From NCBI RefSeq assembly GCF_014644495.1, contig NZ_BMKU01000005.1, forward strand, positions 215,011-279,010: 64,000 nt of DNA, read 5' to 3'. The stretch comes from Pseudarthrobacter polychromogenes (GTDB lineage Bacteria; Actinomycetota; Actinomycetes; Actinomycetales; Micrococcaceae). The notes under the pieces were generated by a model. The model saw nothing but the letters and a program-made list of their open reading frames with translations. It ran no database searches and was not told the DNA's origin. A program made the position numbers and the translations under genes. This document shows, piece after piece, positions 23,463 to 31,206 of this stretch (within the stretch, counting starts at the first letter, position 1; each line of letters starts with the position of its first letter).

Positions 23463-23735
23463 ATGTGCCGGAATATCCGAACCCTCCACAACTTCGAACC
23501 GCACGCCACGTCGGAGGAAGTGCACGCCGCCGCACTGCAGTACGTGCGCAAGATCAGCGGCAGCACCAAGCCGTCCAAGGCCAACCAGGAAGCCTTTGAT
23601 GCGGCCGTCCACGAGATCGCCCACATCACCCAGCACCTCCTGGACGCCCTGGTCTCGCAAGCGCCGCCAAAGGACCGGGAGGCCGAGGCAGCCAAGGCCA
23701 GGGCGCGGGCAGCCGTACGGTACGGCGCCGCCTGA
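23463..23735 (+). CDS. DUF2277 family protein
   Basis: 90 residues. It begins MCRNIRTLHNFEPHATSEEV, the hallmark of the DUF2277 family (MCRNI followed by a conserved F-P), and continues with EAFDAAVHEIAHITQHLLDA. The function of the family is unknown; the N-terminal Cys and two His could suggest metal or redox chemistry, but that is speculation. The promoter appears leaderless. It is convergent with the copper ATPase gene, 23 bases away. Confidence 0.88.
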   Translation: MCRNIRTLHNFEPHATSEEVHAAALQYVRKISGSTKPSKANQEAFDAAVHEIAHITQHLLDALVSQAPPKDREAEAAKARARAAVRYGAA

Positions 23736-23758
23736 GCCCAGAAGCTACGTGGCGTGCC

Positions 23759-26056
23759 CTAGCTGGCCGGCGGCTGCTTGCCGAAGCTCCGCAGGCGCAG
23801 GGAGTTGGCCACCACCAGGACGGAGCTGGCGGCCATGGCGGCCCCGGCGATCATCGGGTTGAGCAGGCCCAGGGCAGCCACCGGGATGCCCACGGCGTTG
23901 TAGAAGAATGCCCAGAAGAGGTTGGTCTTGATGGTGGCCAGGGTCCTGCGGGAGAGTTCGATGGCCTGCGCCACCTGGGCAAGGTTGTTGCCCATCACCG
24001 TCAGGTCCGCGGCTTCGATGGCCACGTCCGTGCCGGAACCCATCGCAATACCCAGGTCAGCCTGGGCCAGTGCGGCAGCGTCATTCACGCCGTCTCCGGC
24101 CATGGCCACGGTGGCGCCGCCGGCCTGCAGCCTGCGCACCGCCTCCACTTTCCCTTCGGGCAGGACCCCAGCGTAGACGTCTTCCTTGTCTATGCCGACG
24201 GCGGCCGCCACCTGGGCGGCAACGGCCGCGTTGTCGCCGGTGAGCAGGATGGGGCGCAGGCCCAGCCGCTTCAGGTGTGCGATGGCGGCGGGGGAGCCTT
24301 CCTTGAGGGTGTCCCGAAGGCTGATGATGCCGGCAACAAGACCGTCCACGGCAACCCAGATGGCGGTGGCGCCGGAGGCTTCCGCAGCTGCCAGTGAAAC
24401 CTGCTGCTCCTGCGGGATGGTGATGTTGTTCTGCTCCAGCCAGCCTGTCCGGCCTGCCAGGACCACCCTGCCCTCGACGGTTCCGGTAACGCCGCCGCCG
24501 GGCGCGGAACGGAAGCCTTCCACGGCAGGGAGGGCGCCGTCGTCGTCCGCTGGGCGCAGCCCCCCGGTATCCGCACGGGCCGCGGCAGCGATGGCCCTGG
24601 CCACCGGGTGCTCCGACGCTGCCTCCACGGCGCCCGCCAGGCGCAGCACCTCCGCCTCGCTGAAGCCCTCAAAGGCAAGCGTCGCGTCCACGGCAAGGAC
24701 GCCGGTGGTCACGGTCCCGGTCTTGTCCAGCAAAATAGTGTCTACGGTGCGGGTGTCCTCCAGAACCTGCGGCCCTTTGATGAGGATGCCCAGTTGGGCG
24801 CCGCGCCCCGTTCCCGTCAGCAGGCCAACCGGGGTGGCGAGGCCCAGGGCGCACGGGCAGGCAATTACCAGGACGGCGACGGCGGCGGTGAACGCCGAGC
24901 GCAGGTCGTCGCTGGTCACATCCGGTCCCGTAAAGAGAAGCCACAGGACGAACGTGAGCGTGGCAATGGCCAGCACCACGGGGACGAAGACGGAGCTGAT
25001 GCGGTCCGCGAGGCGGGCAATGGGTGCCTTGCCGGTCTGCGCCTGCGAAACGAGCCGTGCCATTTGGGCAAGGGTTGTCTCGGAGCCAACGCGGGTTGCA
25101 CGCACCAGCAGGCGGCCCGAGGTGTTGATGGTGGCGCCCGTGACCCGGCTTCCCGGGCCTACCTCCACGGGCACCGATTCGCCGGTCACCAGTGAGGCGT
25201 CCACGGCCGAGTCTCCGTCCGTCACCAGGCCGTCGGTGGCAATTTTTTCACCGGGGCGGACCACCAGGACGTCGTCCACCTGCAGGAGGTCGGCCCTGAT
25301 GCGCTGTTCCTTGCCGTCACGGAGGACGGTGGCATCCTTGGCCCCCAGGTTCAGGAGTGCCTGGAGCGCGTCGCCGGCCTTTTGCTTGGCATTGGCCTCG
25401 AGGAAACGTCCCAGGAGCAGGAACGTGGTGACGACGGCTGCCACCTCAAAGTAGAGGCCGCCGGTCTCCATGCCTTCCATTCCCGGGTGTTCAGTCATGC
25501 GGGGATCTGCGAGCAGCTGCCAGGCGGAGAACAGGTACGCCGCCGTCACGCCGATGGACACCAACGTGTCCATGGTGGATGCAAGGTGGCGGGCGTTAAT
25601 GGCCGCGGCCCGGTGGAATGGCCAGGCTGCCCAGGTCACCACCGGCAGGGCCAGTAGGGCTGCCACCCAGCCCCAGTGGGGGAACTGGGCTCCCGGCACC
25701 ATCGAGATGACGAAGACAGGGACGGTTAGAACCGCTGCAAGGATCAGGCGGGGGCGGAGCTTCGCTGCGGGGAGGTCCCCGGTTTCGCTGGCCGGGCTTT
25801 GGCCCTGTTTGAGTGGCTGGCGGATGGTTGCCTTGTACCCCGCTGCCTCCACTGTTGCCGTGATCTGCTCGTCAGTGATGCCTGCCGGCACCGTGACGTG
25901 GGCTGATTCCAGGGGCAGGTTGACCGAGGCCTGCACGCCGTCGAGCTTGCCAAGTTTCTTTTCCACCCGGTTGACGCAGGAGGCGCAGGTCATGCCCTCG
26001 ATGTCGAGTTCCACCACCCGGGTGGCGGGCTGGTGGAGGAGTTCCTGGTTGCTCAT
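23759..26056 (-). CDS. copA: Copper-exporting P1B-type ATPase
   Basis: 765 residues. One N-terminal heavy-metal-binding domain has GMTCASC (about residues 20-26). Eight transmembrane segments carry the metal-site motif IACPCALG (CPC near residue 399). The phosphorylation motif DKTGTVTTG has its Asp near residue 443, and AGDGVNDAAALAQAD is the hinge motif. It pumps Cu(I) out of the cytoplasm using ATP. It lies 25 bases after copZ in the csoR-copZ-copA module, which two palindromic operators upstream of csoR should control. Confidence 0.95.
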   Translation of the reverse strand: MSNQELLHQPATRVVELDIEGMTCASCVNRVEKKLGKLDGVQASVNLPLESAHVTVPAGITDEQITATVEAAGYKATIRQPLKQGQSPASETGDLPAAKLRPRLILAAVLTVPVFVISMVPGAQFPHWGWVAALLALPVVTWAAWPFHRAAAINARHLASTMDTLVSIGVTAAYLFSAWQLLADPRMTEHPGMEGMETGGLYFEVAAVVTTFLLLGRFLEANAKQKAGDALQALLNLGAKDATVLRDGKEQRIRADLLQVDDVLVVRPGEKIATDGLVTDGDSAVDASLVTGESVPVEVGPGSRVTGATINTSGRLLVRATRVGSETTLAQMARLVSQAQTGKAPIARLADRISSVFVPVVLAIATLTFVLWLLFTGPDVTSDDLRSAFTAAVAVLVIACPCALGLATPVGLLTGTGRGAQLGILIKGPQVLEDTRTVDTILLDKTGTVTTGVLAVDATLAFEGFSEAEVLRLAGAVEAASEHPVARAIAAAARADTGGLRPADDDGALPAVEGFRSAPGGGVTGTVEGRVVLAGRTGWLEQNNITIPQEQQVSLAAAEASGATAIWVAVDGLVAGIISLRDTLKEGSPAAIAHLKRLGLRPILLTGDNAAVAAQVAAAVGIDKEDVYAGVLPEGKVEAVRRLQAGGATVAMAGDGVNDAAALAQADLGIAMGSGTDVAIEAADLTVMGNNLAQVAQAIELSRRTLATIKTNLFWAFFYNAVGIPVAALGLLNPMIAGAAMAASSVLVVANSLRLRSFGKQPPAS

Positions 26057-26081
26057 GGGGTTCCCTGCTTCAGTGGCGTTC

Positions 26082-26321
26082 TTAGGCTTCGTTGGCGACG
26101 ACGAGGTAGCCGGCCTCGGCGACCGCTTCCCCGATCTCTGAAGGGGCCAGCTCCGAGCTGGAGGTGATGGTCACTGTGGAGATGCCTCCGGCGTTCAGTT
26201 CCACAGTTACCTCTTCGACGCCGGCCAGCGCTTCGAGTTCTTCGCTGACCGCCGAAACGCAGTGGCCGCAGGTCATTCCCGAGACGCTGACCCGTGTGGT
26301 GGTGGGGGAGGTGGTGCTCAT
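26082..26321 (-). CDS. copZ: Copper chaperone, heavy-metal-associated domain protein
   Basis: 79 residues from ATG 26321, which follows AAGGAG by 6 bases. A single ferredoxin-like HMA domain has the Cu(I)-binding motif GMTCGHC at about residues 15-21. It delivers Cu(I) to CopA or buffers it. It lies between csoR and copA. An open frame extends upstream through csoR in another frame but has no meaning. Confidence 0.93.
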   Translation of the reverse strand: MSTTSPTTTRVSVSGMTCGHCVSAVSEELEALAGVEEVTVELNAGGISTVTITSSSELAPSEIGEAVAEAGYLVVANEA

Positions 26322-26376
26322 GGCTGCTCCTTCAGGTTTGCCGGCGGTAACCGGCGCTGGTTGGGTAGGTTTTTCG

Positions 26377-26721
26377 TCAGCGGAGCAGCCGGCCGATGGC
26401 GTCGGCGGCTTCCTTGACCTTGGCGTCGATAGCGTCGGCACGGGCTGCCGGGTCCGGTTCGGAGGCGGCCCCCACCACGCAGTGGCCGATGTGCTCTTCC
26501 ACCAGGCCAAGGCTGACGGCGTGAAGGGCCTTGGTGACGGCCGCGACCTGCGTGAGGATGTCGATGCAGTACTTGTCCTCATCCACCATGCGCGCGATCC
26601 CGCGGACCTGGCCCTCGATGCGCTTCAGCCGGCGGAGGTAAGCCTCTTTGTTGCCCGTATAGCCGTGCGGCGGCTGCAGGTCCGTAGCGTGCCCGCTGAC
26701 TGCTTCTTCAATTCCGCTCAT
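26377..26721 (-). CDS. csoR: Copper-sensing transcriptional repressor
   Basis: 114 residues from ATG 26721; an in-frame GTG at 26727 is possible. All-helical CsoR/RcnR fold. The Cu(I) ligands fit the C-H-C pattern: Cys in DKYCIDIL, then His and Cys in VEEHIGHCVVG. The N-terminal helix has LRRLKRIEGQVRGIARM, the DNA-facing family signature. Cu(I) binding releases the repressor from GTA/CCCC-type palindromes, two of which lie immediately upstream. TATGGT (26728-26733) sits 6 bases before the ATG, so the message looks leaderless. Confidence 0.93.
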   Translation of the reverse strand: MSGIEEAVSGHATDLQPPHGYTGNKEAYLRRLKRIEGQVRGIARMVDEDKYCIDILTQVAAVTKALHAVSLGLVEEHIGHCVVGAASEPDPAARADAIDAKVKEAADAIGRLLR

Positions 26722-26727
26722 GATCAC

Positions 26728-26757
26728 ACCATATACCCCCTTGGGGTATATCTACAA
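26728..26757 (-). promoter_or_regulatory. csoR-copZ-copA promoter
   Basis: On the minus strand -35 TTGTAG (26752-26757), an 18-base spacer and -10 TATGGT (26728-26733) place transcription start at about the ATG at 26721. The first CsoR-type palindrome covers the spacer and touches the -10 box. Confidence 0.6.
26731..26751. promoter_or_regulatory. CsoR-type operator 1
   Basis: Perfect palindrome with arms ATATACCCC and GGGGTATAT around a 3-base centre. It overlaps the -10 region of the csoR promoter. GTATA and run-of-C/G arms are typical of CsoR sites. Confidence 0.8.
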
Positions 26758-26758
26758 G

Positions 26759-26773
26759 TACCCCCAGGGGGTA
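26759..26773. promoter_or_regulatory. CsoR-type operator 2
   Basis: TACCCCCAGGGGGTA is a perfect palindrome around a central base, 7 bases beyond operator 1 and just upstream of the -35 element. Confidence 0.7.
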
Positions 26774-26807
26774 TGCGCTGCCCTGGGCGGCTCCGAAGCC
26801 GGGGCAC

Positions 26808-26852
26808 AAAAAAGCTCCGGAGTGCGTTATTGGGGGATACGCACTCCGGAGC
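26808..26852 (-). terminator. Terminator of the UspA gene
   Basis: GCTCCGGAGTGCG (26814-26826) pairs perfectly with CGCACTCCGGAGC (26840-26852) around a 13-base loop. On the minus strand the stem is followed by six T residues (26813-26808). It should stop transcripts arriving from the UspA gene before they reach the copper promoter. Confidence 0.85.
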
Positions 26853-26976
26853 AGCTTTTGGGCAATATCCGGATTCCAACCTTCTTCCATCATGCTGGAA
26901 CCCGTCTTGCTTGATTCAGCATACTGGCTGGTAGTCCGGTCCGCCAGCACCCCGAATAACTACTTTCGCTTTAGTT

Positions 26977-27495
26977 TCACGGCCGGTCGTCATGGGCAGG
27001 CATCCGGTAGGGAACTATGAGGACAGGCCTGCTCTGATGGTGCGTGAGCCAGGCACCCACGGACCCGCTGAGGGCTTCCGCCAGGCGATGGGAGAAGCCG
27101 CGCTCAGAGGTTCCCACGATGATCATCGGCGCGTCGTTTTCGGCTGCGAGCCGGGCGAGTGCGCGCGCAGGATCCCCGGCGAGGGTCTGCAGGGTCCATT
27201 CCGCCGCTGCGGTACCGGGCGGGACGCCGGCCACTGCCTCTTCTATGGCCGACTTAAGCTCCAGTGCCACGGCTCCGATGTTGGCGTCGTCCGTGTCGGG
27301 GTGCAGGGAAAGCCGGTGGGCGGGCCGCGCAGGGTCCCAGTCCACCAGGAAGCTGGCCTCATCCACATAGGCGCAGAGCAACCGCGTCCCCAGGCGCGCG
27401 GCGAGTGAGACGGCGGTCTGCAGGACTTCCGCGTGCTGTCCGGGTGCGATGCCCACCACCAGGGGAGGGTTACTGCTCATCTGTTCCGGGCTCAT
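26977..27495 (-). CDS. Universal stress protein (UspA domain)
   Basis: 172 residues. It starts PLVVGIAPGQHAEVLQTAVS, the first strand and helix of the Usp fold, and ends with the nucleotide-binding loop IIVGTSERGFSHRLAEALSGSV followed by RPVLIVPY, described in parts. The G-x2-G-x9-G-S/T motif is partly kept (GTSERG...GSVG), so ATP binding is possible. AAGGAGG lies about 13 bases before ATG 27495, so an internal ATG at 27480 is an alternative start. Stress-related role by family. A strong terminator follows about 125 bases downstream. Confidence 0.85.
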   Translation of the reverse strand: MSPEQMSSNPPLVVGIAPGQHAEVLQTAVSLAARLGTRLLCAYVDEASFLVDWDPARPAHRLSLHPDTDDANIGAVALELKSAIEEAVAGVPPGTAAAEWTLQTLAGDPARALARLAAENDAPMIIVGTSERGFSHRLAEALSGSVGAWLTHHQSRPVLIVPYRMPAHDDRP

Positions 27496-27562
27496 AGCTT
27501 ATTTTCAGCCTCCTTGAATGCTCTTGGATAGGGCGGGTGGAGAGCGTGTGCCTTTCGGGCCG

Positions 27563-28309
27563 TCAGGGAACGGCGGGCGAGGCCGTGACAACCACGTTTT
27601 TCCCCCATGGGTCCTCCGTGTAGCAGCTGATCAGGACCAGGCGGTTGGGCACGATCTCCCAAATGAGGCTGTCCTTAAGGGTGGCCTTGAGGTACGTGGT
27701 GACGGTGTCCACATGGTAGGGGATAGTGCCGGTTGCGGTGTCCACCTCGAACCGGTCACCCACCGTTGCCGCTGAACTCAGGTGGTTAAAAGGTGCCTCC
27801 GCGCCGTCCCAGCTGTGGCCGATGACGTAGGTGGTGTTGGCTGAGCCGTGGCCGGGGGTGCCGAAGGGCGCCAGCCAGTAGCCGTCCTTGGTTTCGGGCG
27901 GCACAACGGTCTGGTTTGCCTGGGCGTCGCTGTCCAGGTCCAGGCGATGGACGGGGACGTCGAAGCCGGCGGCTGGGTAGCGGATGCGGCGGGGCTCTGC
28001 GGCGTCGGGCAGCAGGGGGGCCGGGGCGGGACTGGCGGAGGAGTCGAAAGGCGCGGCGGTTCCTTCCGTTGTACCCGTTACCGCGATAGGCGCCGAATCT
28101 ATGGTCGGGATGCCAGCGGCGGTTGGCTGGACAACCACCAGCGAACCCTGCGCGCTGACATTGGGGGCCGTGTGCGTCAGGAGTGGTGCGCCAAAGGTGA
28201 TGGACAGGAACGCCAGGACGCCGCACAGGAGGATGGTCAGGTCCCCACGGTTCCAGCGCCGCGGTGCGCGCTTCGCGCCCGCTGCGTGCCGGCTGTGGAC
28301 CTTGGCCAT
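27563..28309 (-). CDS. Class F-like sortase (membrane-anchored transpeptidase)
   Basis: 248 residues from ATG 28309, 4 bases after GAGGAGC. An N-terminal transmembrane anchor (about residues 24-46, LTILLCGVLAFLSITFGAPL) is followed by a Pro/Ala-rich linker and the sortase barrel. The catalytic His165 is in YVIGHSW and Cys229 in LISCYTEDPWG. The usual catalytic Arg about eight residues after the Cys is Lys237 here (WGKNVVV). It would anchor exported proteins to the cell wall. The repeat-rich exported protein encoded immediately upstream is the likely substrate. Confidence 0.85.
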   Translation of the reverse strand: MAKVHSRHAAGAKRAPRRWNRGDLTILLCGVLAFLSITFGAPLLTHTAPNVSAQGSLVVVQPTAAGIPTIDSAPIAVTGTTEGTAAPFDSSASPAPAPLLPDAAEPRRIRYPAAGFDVPVHRLDLDSDAQANQTVVPPETKDGYWLAPFGTPGHGSANTTYVIGHSWDGAEAPFNHLSSAATVGDRFEVDTATGTIPYHVDTVTTYLKATLKDSLIWEIVPNRLVLISCYTEDPWGKNVVVTASPAVP

Positions 28310-28349
28310 GGTGCTCCTCGATATTTTGACGAAGGGATTAGACGAAAGG

Positions 28350-28390
28350 AGGGAAGGCGCCCCGCCGGGCACTGGCGGGACGCCTTCCCT
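28350..28390. terminator. Hairpin between surface-protein and sortase genes
   Basis: AGGGAAGGCG (28350-28359) pairs with CGCCTTCCCT (28381-28390), and CCGCC (28362-28366) pairs inside with GGCGG (28374-28378). It lies between the stop of the surface-protein gene and the start of the sortase gene, so it may lower sortase expression relative to its substrate. Confidence 0.6.
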
Positions 28391-28464
28391 GTCAAGGGCC
28401 GCAGCCCAGTCCGTGCTCACCAAGCCACGAGCCAGGGCCTGCGGTGATGCTGCCCGCTGCTGTA

Positions 28465-29175
28465 TCAGCCGGCCGGGGTGAACGGGCGGGACCGGCGGCG
28501 GAGAGCCACTGCCGCTCCTGCTGCCGCCAACGCTCCCAGCCCGGCCAGCCATGACGGGGTGCTGGCAGAACCACCGACGGCGGTCTGGGCGTTGTACCCC
28601 TGGTTGGTACCGAGGCTGGTGGCCCCCGTAACAGCGGTTGGCTGCTGAACGGCTGCCCTCTGAGCAGGGGCAGCCGGCGCGGCTGCCTGCGGGGCCACAC
28701 CGGCCCCTGCTGCCGGAGGAACCACCGCGGACTGTTCGGCAGGAGGTGTCAGCGCGGGTGTCTCCCCGGCGGGCGCCTGAACAACCGGAGTTTCCACGAC
28801 AGGCGTTTCCACAACCGGCGTTTCCACAACAGGCGTCTCCACAACCGGCGTCTCCACCACCGGTTCCTCCTCAGCCGGCTCCTCGTCCGGCACCTCCGGC
28901 AGTGTTTCGCCCGGCGGCAACGCAGCGCATTTCTCGACGTAGAGAAGCTTTCCGGCGTCGGTCCAGTTCTTTCCGGGCGACTCGGAGGTGGGCGGAATGA
29001 TGTCCAACGGATGCTGGTCGTGGCCGTTCAGGCCGTTGATGTTGAATTCCAGCGGCGACCAACTGCCTCCGTCGTTGTGGCAGACGATGACTCTTTCAGG
29101 CGCTGCCATGGCCGGTGCCGTCACGCTGAGCAGCCCCAGCCCGACAACCCCCACAGTCACAAAGGTACGTTTCAT
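28465..29175 (-). CDS. Exported repeat-containing surface protein, candidate sortase substrate
   Basis: 236 residues from ATG 29175. A signal peptide of about 24 residues ends in APAMA before APE. The short N-terminal domain (about residues 25-85) has two Cys (VIVCHNDGG, YVEKCAAL), probably one disulfide. Then come an acidic Pro-rich stretch, five exact VVETP pentapeptides and a Pro/Ala-rich stalk. The C-terminus has NQGYNAQTAVGG, a hydrophobic helix (SWLAGLGALAAAGAAVAL) and RRRSR, which is a cell-wall sorting-signal layout without LPxTG. It is encoded directly upstream of the sortase. Its ligand or function is unknown. Confidence 0.82.
   Translation of the reverse strand: MKRTFVTVGVVGLGLLSVTAPAMAAPERVIVCHNDGGSWSPLEFNINGLNGHDQHPLDIIPPTSESPGKNWTDAGKLLYVEKCAALPPGETLPEVPDEEPAEEEPVVETPVVETPVVETPVVETPVVETPVVQAPAGETPALTPPAEQSAVVPPAAGAGVAPQAAAPAAPAQRAAVQQPTAVTGATSLGTNQGYNAQTAVGGSASTPSWLAGLGALAAAGAAVALRRRSRPFTPAG
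28786..28860 (-). repeat. Five tandem 15-bp repeats coding for VVETP
   Basis: Five adjacent 15-base units, each encoding VVETP, differ only at a few mostly third-codon positions. Such coding minisatellites can change copy number by slippage and vary stalk length. Confidence 0.85.
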
Positions 29176-29465
29176 TGTTTTCTCCCCAGACTCTGATGAA
29201 CGGACCATGATGAGGAGGCCAGCACTTGCGCCGAATGCCCCAGCAACACGGTCAGCTTGCTTGAGTTTTCAGGCTAGGGGTGGCAGCCGGAGGCAGTCCT
29301 GAGTAGGGGGTACTCGTCTTTTCCGGCGGCCCGTCCATGCGGTTACTTGCGGGTACCCGCATCATCAGCGGACTCCCCGCACCGGGTACCTGCCTGCCAC
29401 AGGTGCGTCTTGTCCGCGCATCCGCCCGGGCCTAACGTTGGAACATACGAAAGGTGCATGAAGTC

Positions 29466-29666
29466 ATGGAAATCTACATGTGGTGGCTGGACCTGGACCT
29501 GGCAAGCAAGGAATGGCTGCGGGAAAACCTCCGGGCCGATGAGCTGCCCCTTCCGGTACTCCAGGGGATTGCGGAAGCGGGCGGCCCGCATCCGGACAAT
29601 CCGGCGGCCGTCCTGACCCCGGCGGACTGGGACTTTATTGAAACCCAGTCAGAGTTCGTGGACTAG
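29466..29666 (+). CDS. Small acidic protein of unknown function
   Basis: 66 residues from ATG 29466; an in-frame GTG at 29454 overlaps the GAAAGG ribosome-binding site. It begins MEIYMWWLDLDLASKEWLRE and contains the segment LPVLQGIAEAGGPHPDNPA. There is no signal peptide or membrane helix. It is not recognised as a named family. The placement of its ribosome-binding site and normal codon use support it as a real gene. Confidence 0.55.
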   Translation: MEIYMWWLDLDLASKEWLRENLRADELPLPVLQGIAEAGGPHPDNPAAVLTPADWDFIETQSEFVD

Positions 29667-29737
29667 CCCTCCGCACGCCCGGCATGGAGACAAAATAACC
29701 ATTGCGGGCTGCTGTGCGCGGTGGTTGCATGGTGGGC

Positions 29738-30835
29738 ATGGCAACCGCAGAGAGTTTTGTCTTAGCGATCGGGACCAAAAAGGGCCTCTGGCTGGCCACC
29801 AGCAAGGACAGGCAACAGTGGTCTTTCACCGGCCCCCATTTCCTGATGAGCGAGATCCCCAGCATTGGCATAGACACCCGGGAAGGCCGGACCAGGATCA
29901 TGGTGGGCGTCCGCAGCGAGCATTGGGGTCCCACCGTTGCGCACTCCGATGACCTGGGCGCCACCTGGTCCGAGCCCGAGCAGGGCGCCGTGAGATTTCC
30001 GGAGGACACGGGTGCCGCGCTGGAACGCATCTGGCAGATCTATCCGGATGCGGAGGCGCGGCCGGGCGTCGTCTGGGCAGGAGCGGAGCCCATCTCCGTC
30101 TGGAAATCCACCGACGGCGGTGAACACTTTGAACTGAACCGCGGGCTGTGGGACCACCCCCACCGCAGCGAGTGGGGCGCGGGCTACGGCGGTGCCGCCG
30201 CGCACTCCATCGTGGTCCATCCGGCCGGGGACACGGTCCACGTGGCCATGAGCACGGGAGGCGTCTACCGGTCACTCGACGGCGGCACGTCGTGGGAGCC
30301 GCGCAACCGCGGCATTTCGGCCTACTTCATGCCCGATCCCAACCCGGAGTTCGGTCAGTGCGTGCACAAGATCGCAGCGGATGCCGCCGTCGACGGCCGC
30401 CTCTACGCCCAGAACCACCACGGCGTCTACCGCACGGATGACAACGCGGACAGCTGGGACTCCATCGCGGAGGGACTGCCGGCGGATTTCGGCTTTGTGA
30501 TGCTCACCCATCCCCGCCGGGAGGGAACGGCGTGGGTCATCCCCCTGAAAGCGGACGGCGAACGCATTCCGCCGGACGGCGAACTGGCCGTCCACCGCAC
30601 GGACGACGCCGGGTCCACCTGGCAACGGCTCAGCAACGGCCTGCCCACCGGGGAGTACAACAGCGTCCTGCGCGATGCTGCCTGCGTGGACACAGCGGAA
30701 CCGGCCGGGGTCTATTTCGGGACGCGCGGCGGCTCGGTCTACGCGAGTGCGGACGAAGGCGGGACGTTCCAGGAGGTTGTGTCCCATCTTCCGGATGTGC
30801 TCTGTGTCCGGGCAGCCGTGATAGCCGGTGCCTGA
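29738..30835 (+). CDS. BNR/YVTN-repeat beta-propeller protein (sialidase-fold, probably not a sialidase)
   Basis: 365 residues from ATG 29738; ATG 29729 and 29702 are in frame. Repeated S-x-D-x-G-x-(T/S)-W Asp-box motifs are visible: SDDLGATW, STDGGEHF, SLDGGTSW, TDDNADSW, TDDAGSTW, SADEGGTF. This is a six- to seven-blade propeller as in exo-alpha-sialidase or Ycf48-like proteins. No signal peptide is present, so it is cytoplasmic, and the catalytic sialidase residues are not evident. The next gene, 7 bases downstream, encodes a ThiS/MoaD-like small protein, a pairing suggesting a joint function that is still unknown. Confidence 0.82.
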   Translation: MATAESFVLAIGTKKGLWLATSKDRQQWSFTGPHFLMSEIPSIGIDTREGRTRIMVGVRSEHWGPTVAHSDDLGATWSEPEQGAVRFPEDTGAALERIWQIYPDAEARPGVVWAGAEPISVWKSTDGGEHFELNRGLWDHPHRSEWGAGYGGAAAHSIVVHPAGDTVHVAMSTGGVYRSLDGGTSWEPRNRGISAYFMPDPNPEFGQCVHKIAADAAVDGRLYAQNHHGVYRTDDNADSWDSIAEGLPADFGFVMLTHPRREGTAWVIPLKADGERIPPDGELAVHRTDDAGSTWQRLSNGLPTGEYNSVLRDAACVDTAEPAGVYFGTRGGSVYASADEGGTFQEVVSHLPDVLCVRAAVIAGA

Positions 30836-30842
30836 GAGCAGC

Positions 30843-31130
30843 ATGCGGGAAATCAGGGTGGTGCTTCCCAGCGTCCTGCAGCCACTGGCCGGCGGGCAGT
30901 CCGTCCTGACTGCGCCCGCCGACGGGCCGGTTACGGTGGGAAAACTCCTCGATGCGGTGACCTCGGACTTCGCAGTGCTGGCCCGGCGCCTCCGTGACGA
31001 GACCGGTGCGCTGCGGCGCTTCGTGAATGTGTACGTCGGCGGGGACGAGGTGCGGCGGTTGCAGGGCCTGGAAACCGAGGTGGCCCCAGGCCAGGAGGTG
31101 CTGGTCATCCAGTCGGTGGCCGGAGGCTGA
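30843..31130 (+). CDS. ThiS/MoaD-like ubiquitin-fold protein
   Basis: 95 residues from ATG 30843; a GTG at 30828 overlapping the previous gene's stop is also possible. It has a beta-grasp pattern (VTVGKLLDAV, LRRFVNVYVGGDEVRRL, TEVAPGQEVLVIQSVAGG) and ends exactly in Gly-Gly, the terminus that is adenylated and thiocarboxylated in MoaD, ThiS and CysO sulfur carriers. It is coupled to the BNR-propeller gene. No MoeB/ThiF-type activating enzyme or JAMM peptidase is nearby. It is probably a sulfur carrier or protein modifier of unknown target. Confidence 0.85.
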   Translation: MREIRVVLPSVLQPLAGGQSVLTAPADGPVTVGKLLDAVTSDFAVLARRLRDETGALRRFVNVYVGGDEVRRLQGLETEVAPGQEVLVIQSVAGG

Positions 31131-31206
31131 AAGGCCTTGGTGTCGAAGATTCCGGTGCGGCGGGCAGCCCTTGCTGGCTACACCCGGGCCGCGGATCCCG
31201 ACAATT

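Noticed and set aside
28786..28860. CRISPR-like array
   Set aside because: The 15-bp units are in frame, have no spacers and encode a VVETP peptide repeat.
29301..29315. Short palindrome GAGTAGGGGGTACTC upstream of the surface-protein gene
   Set aside because: Arms of 5 bp are too short to separate from chance, and no regulator or promoter element supports it.
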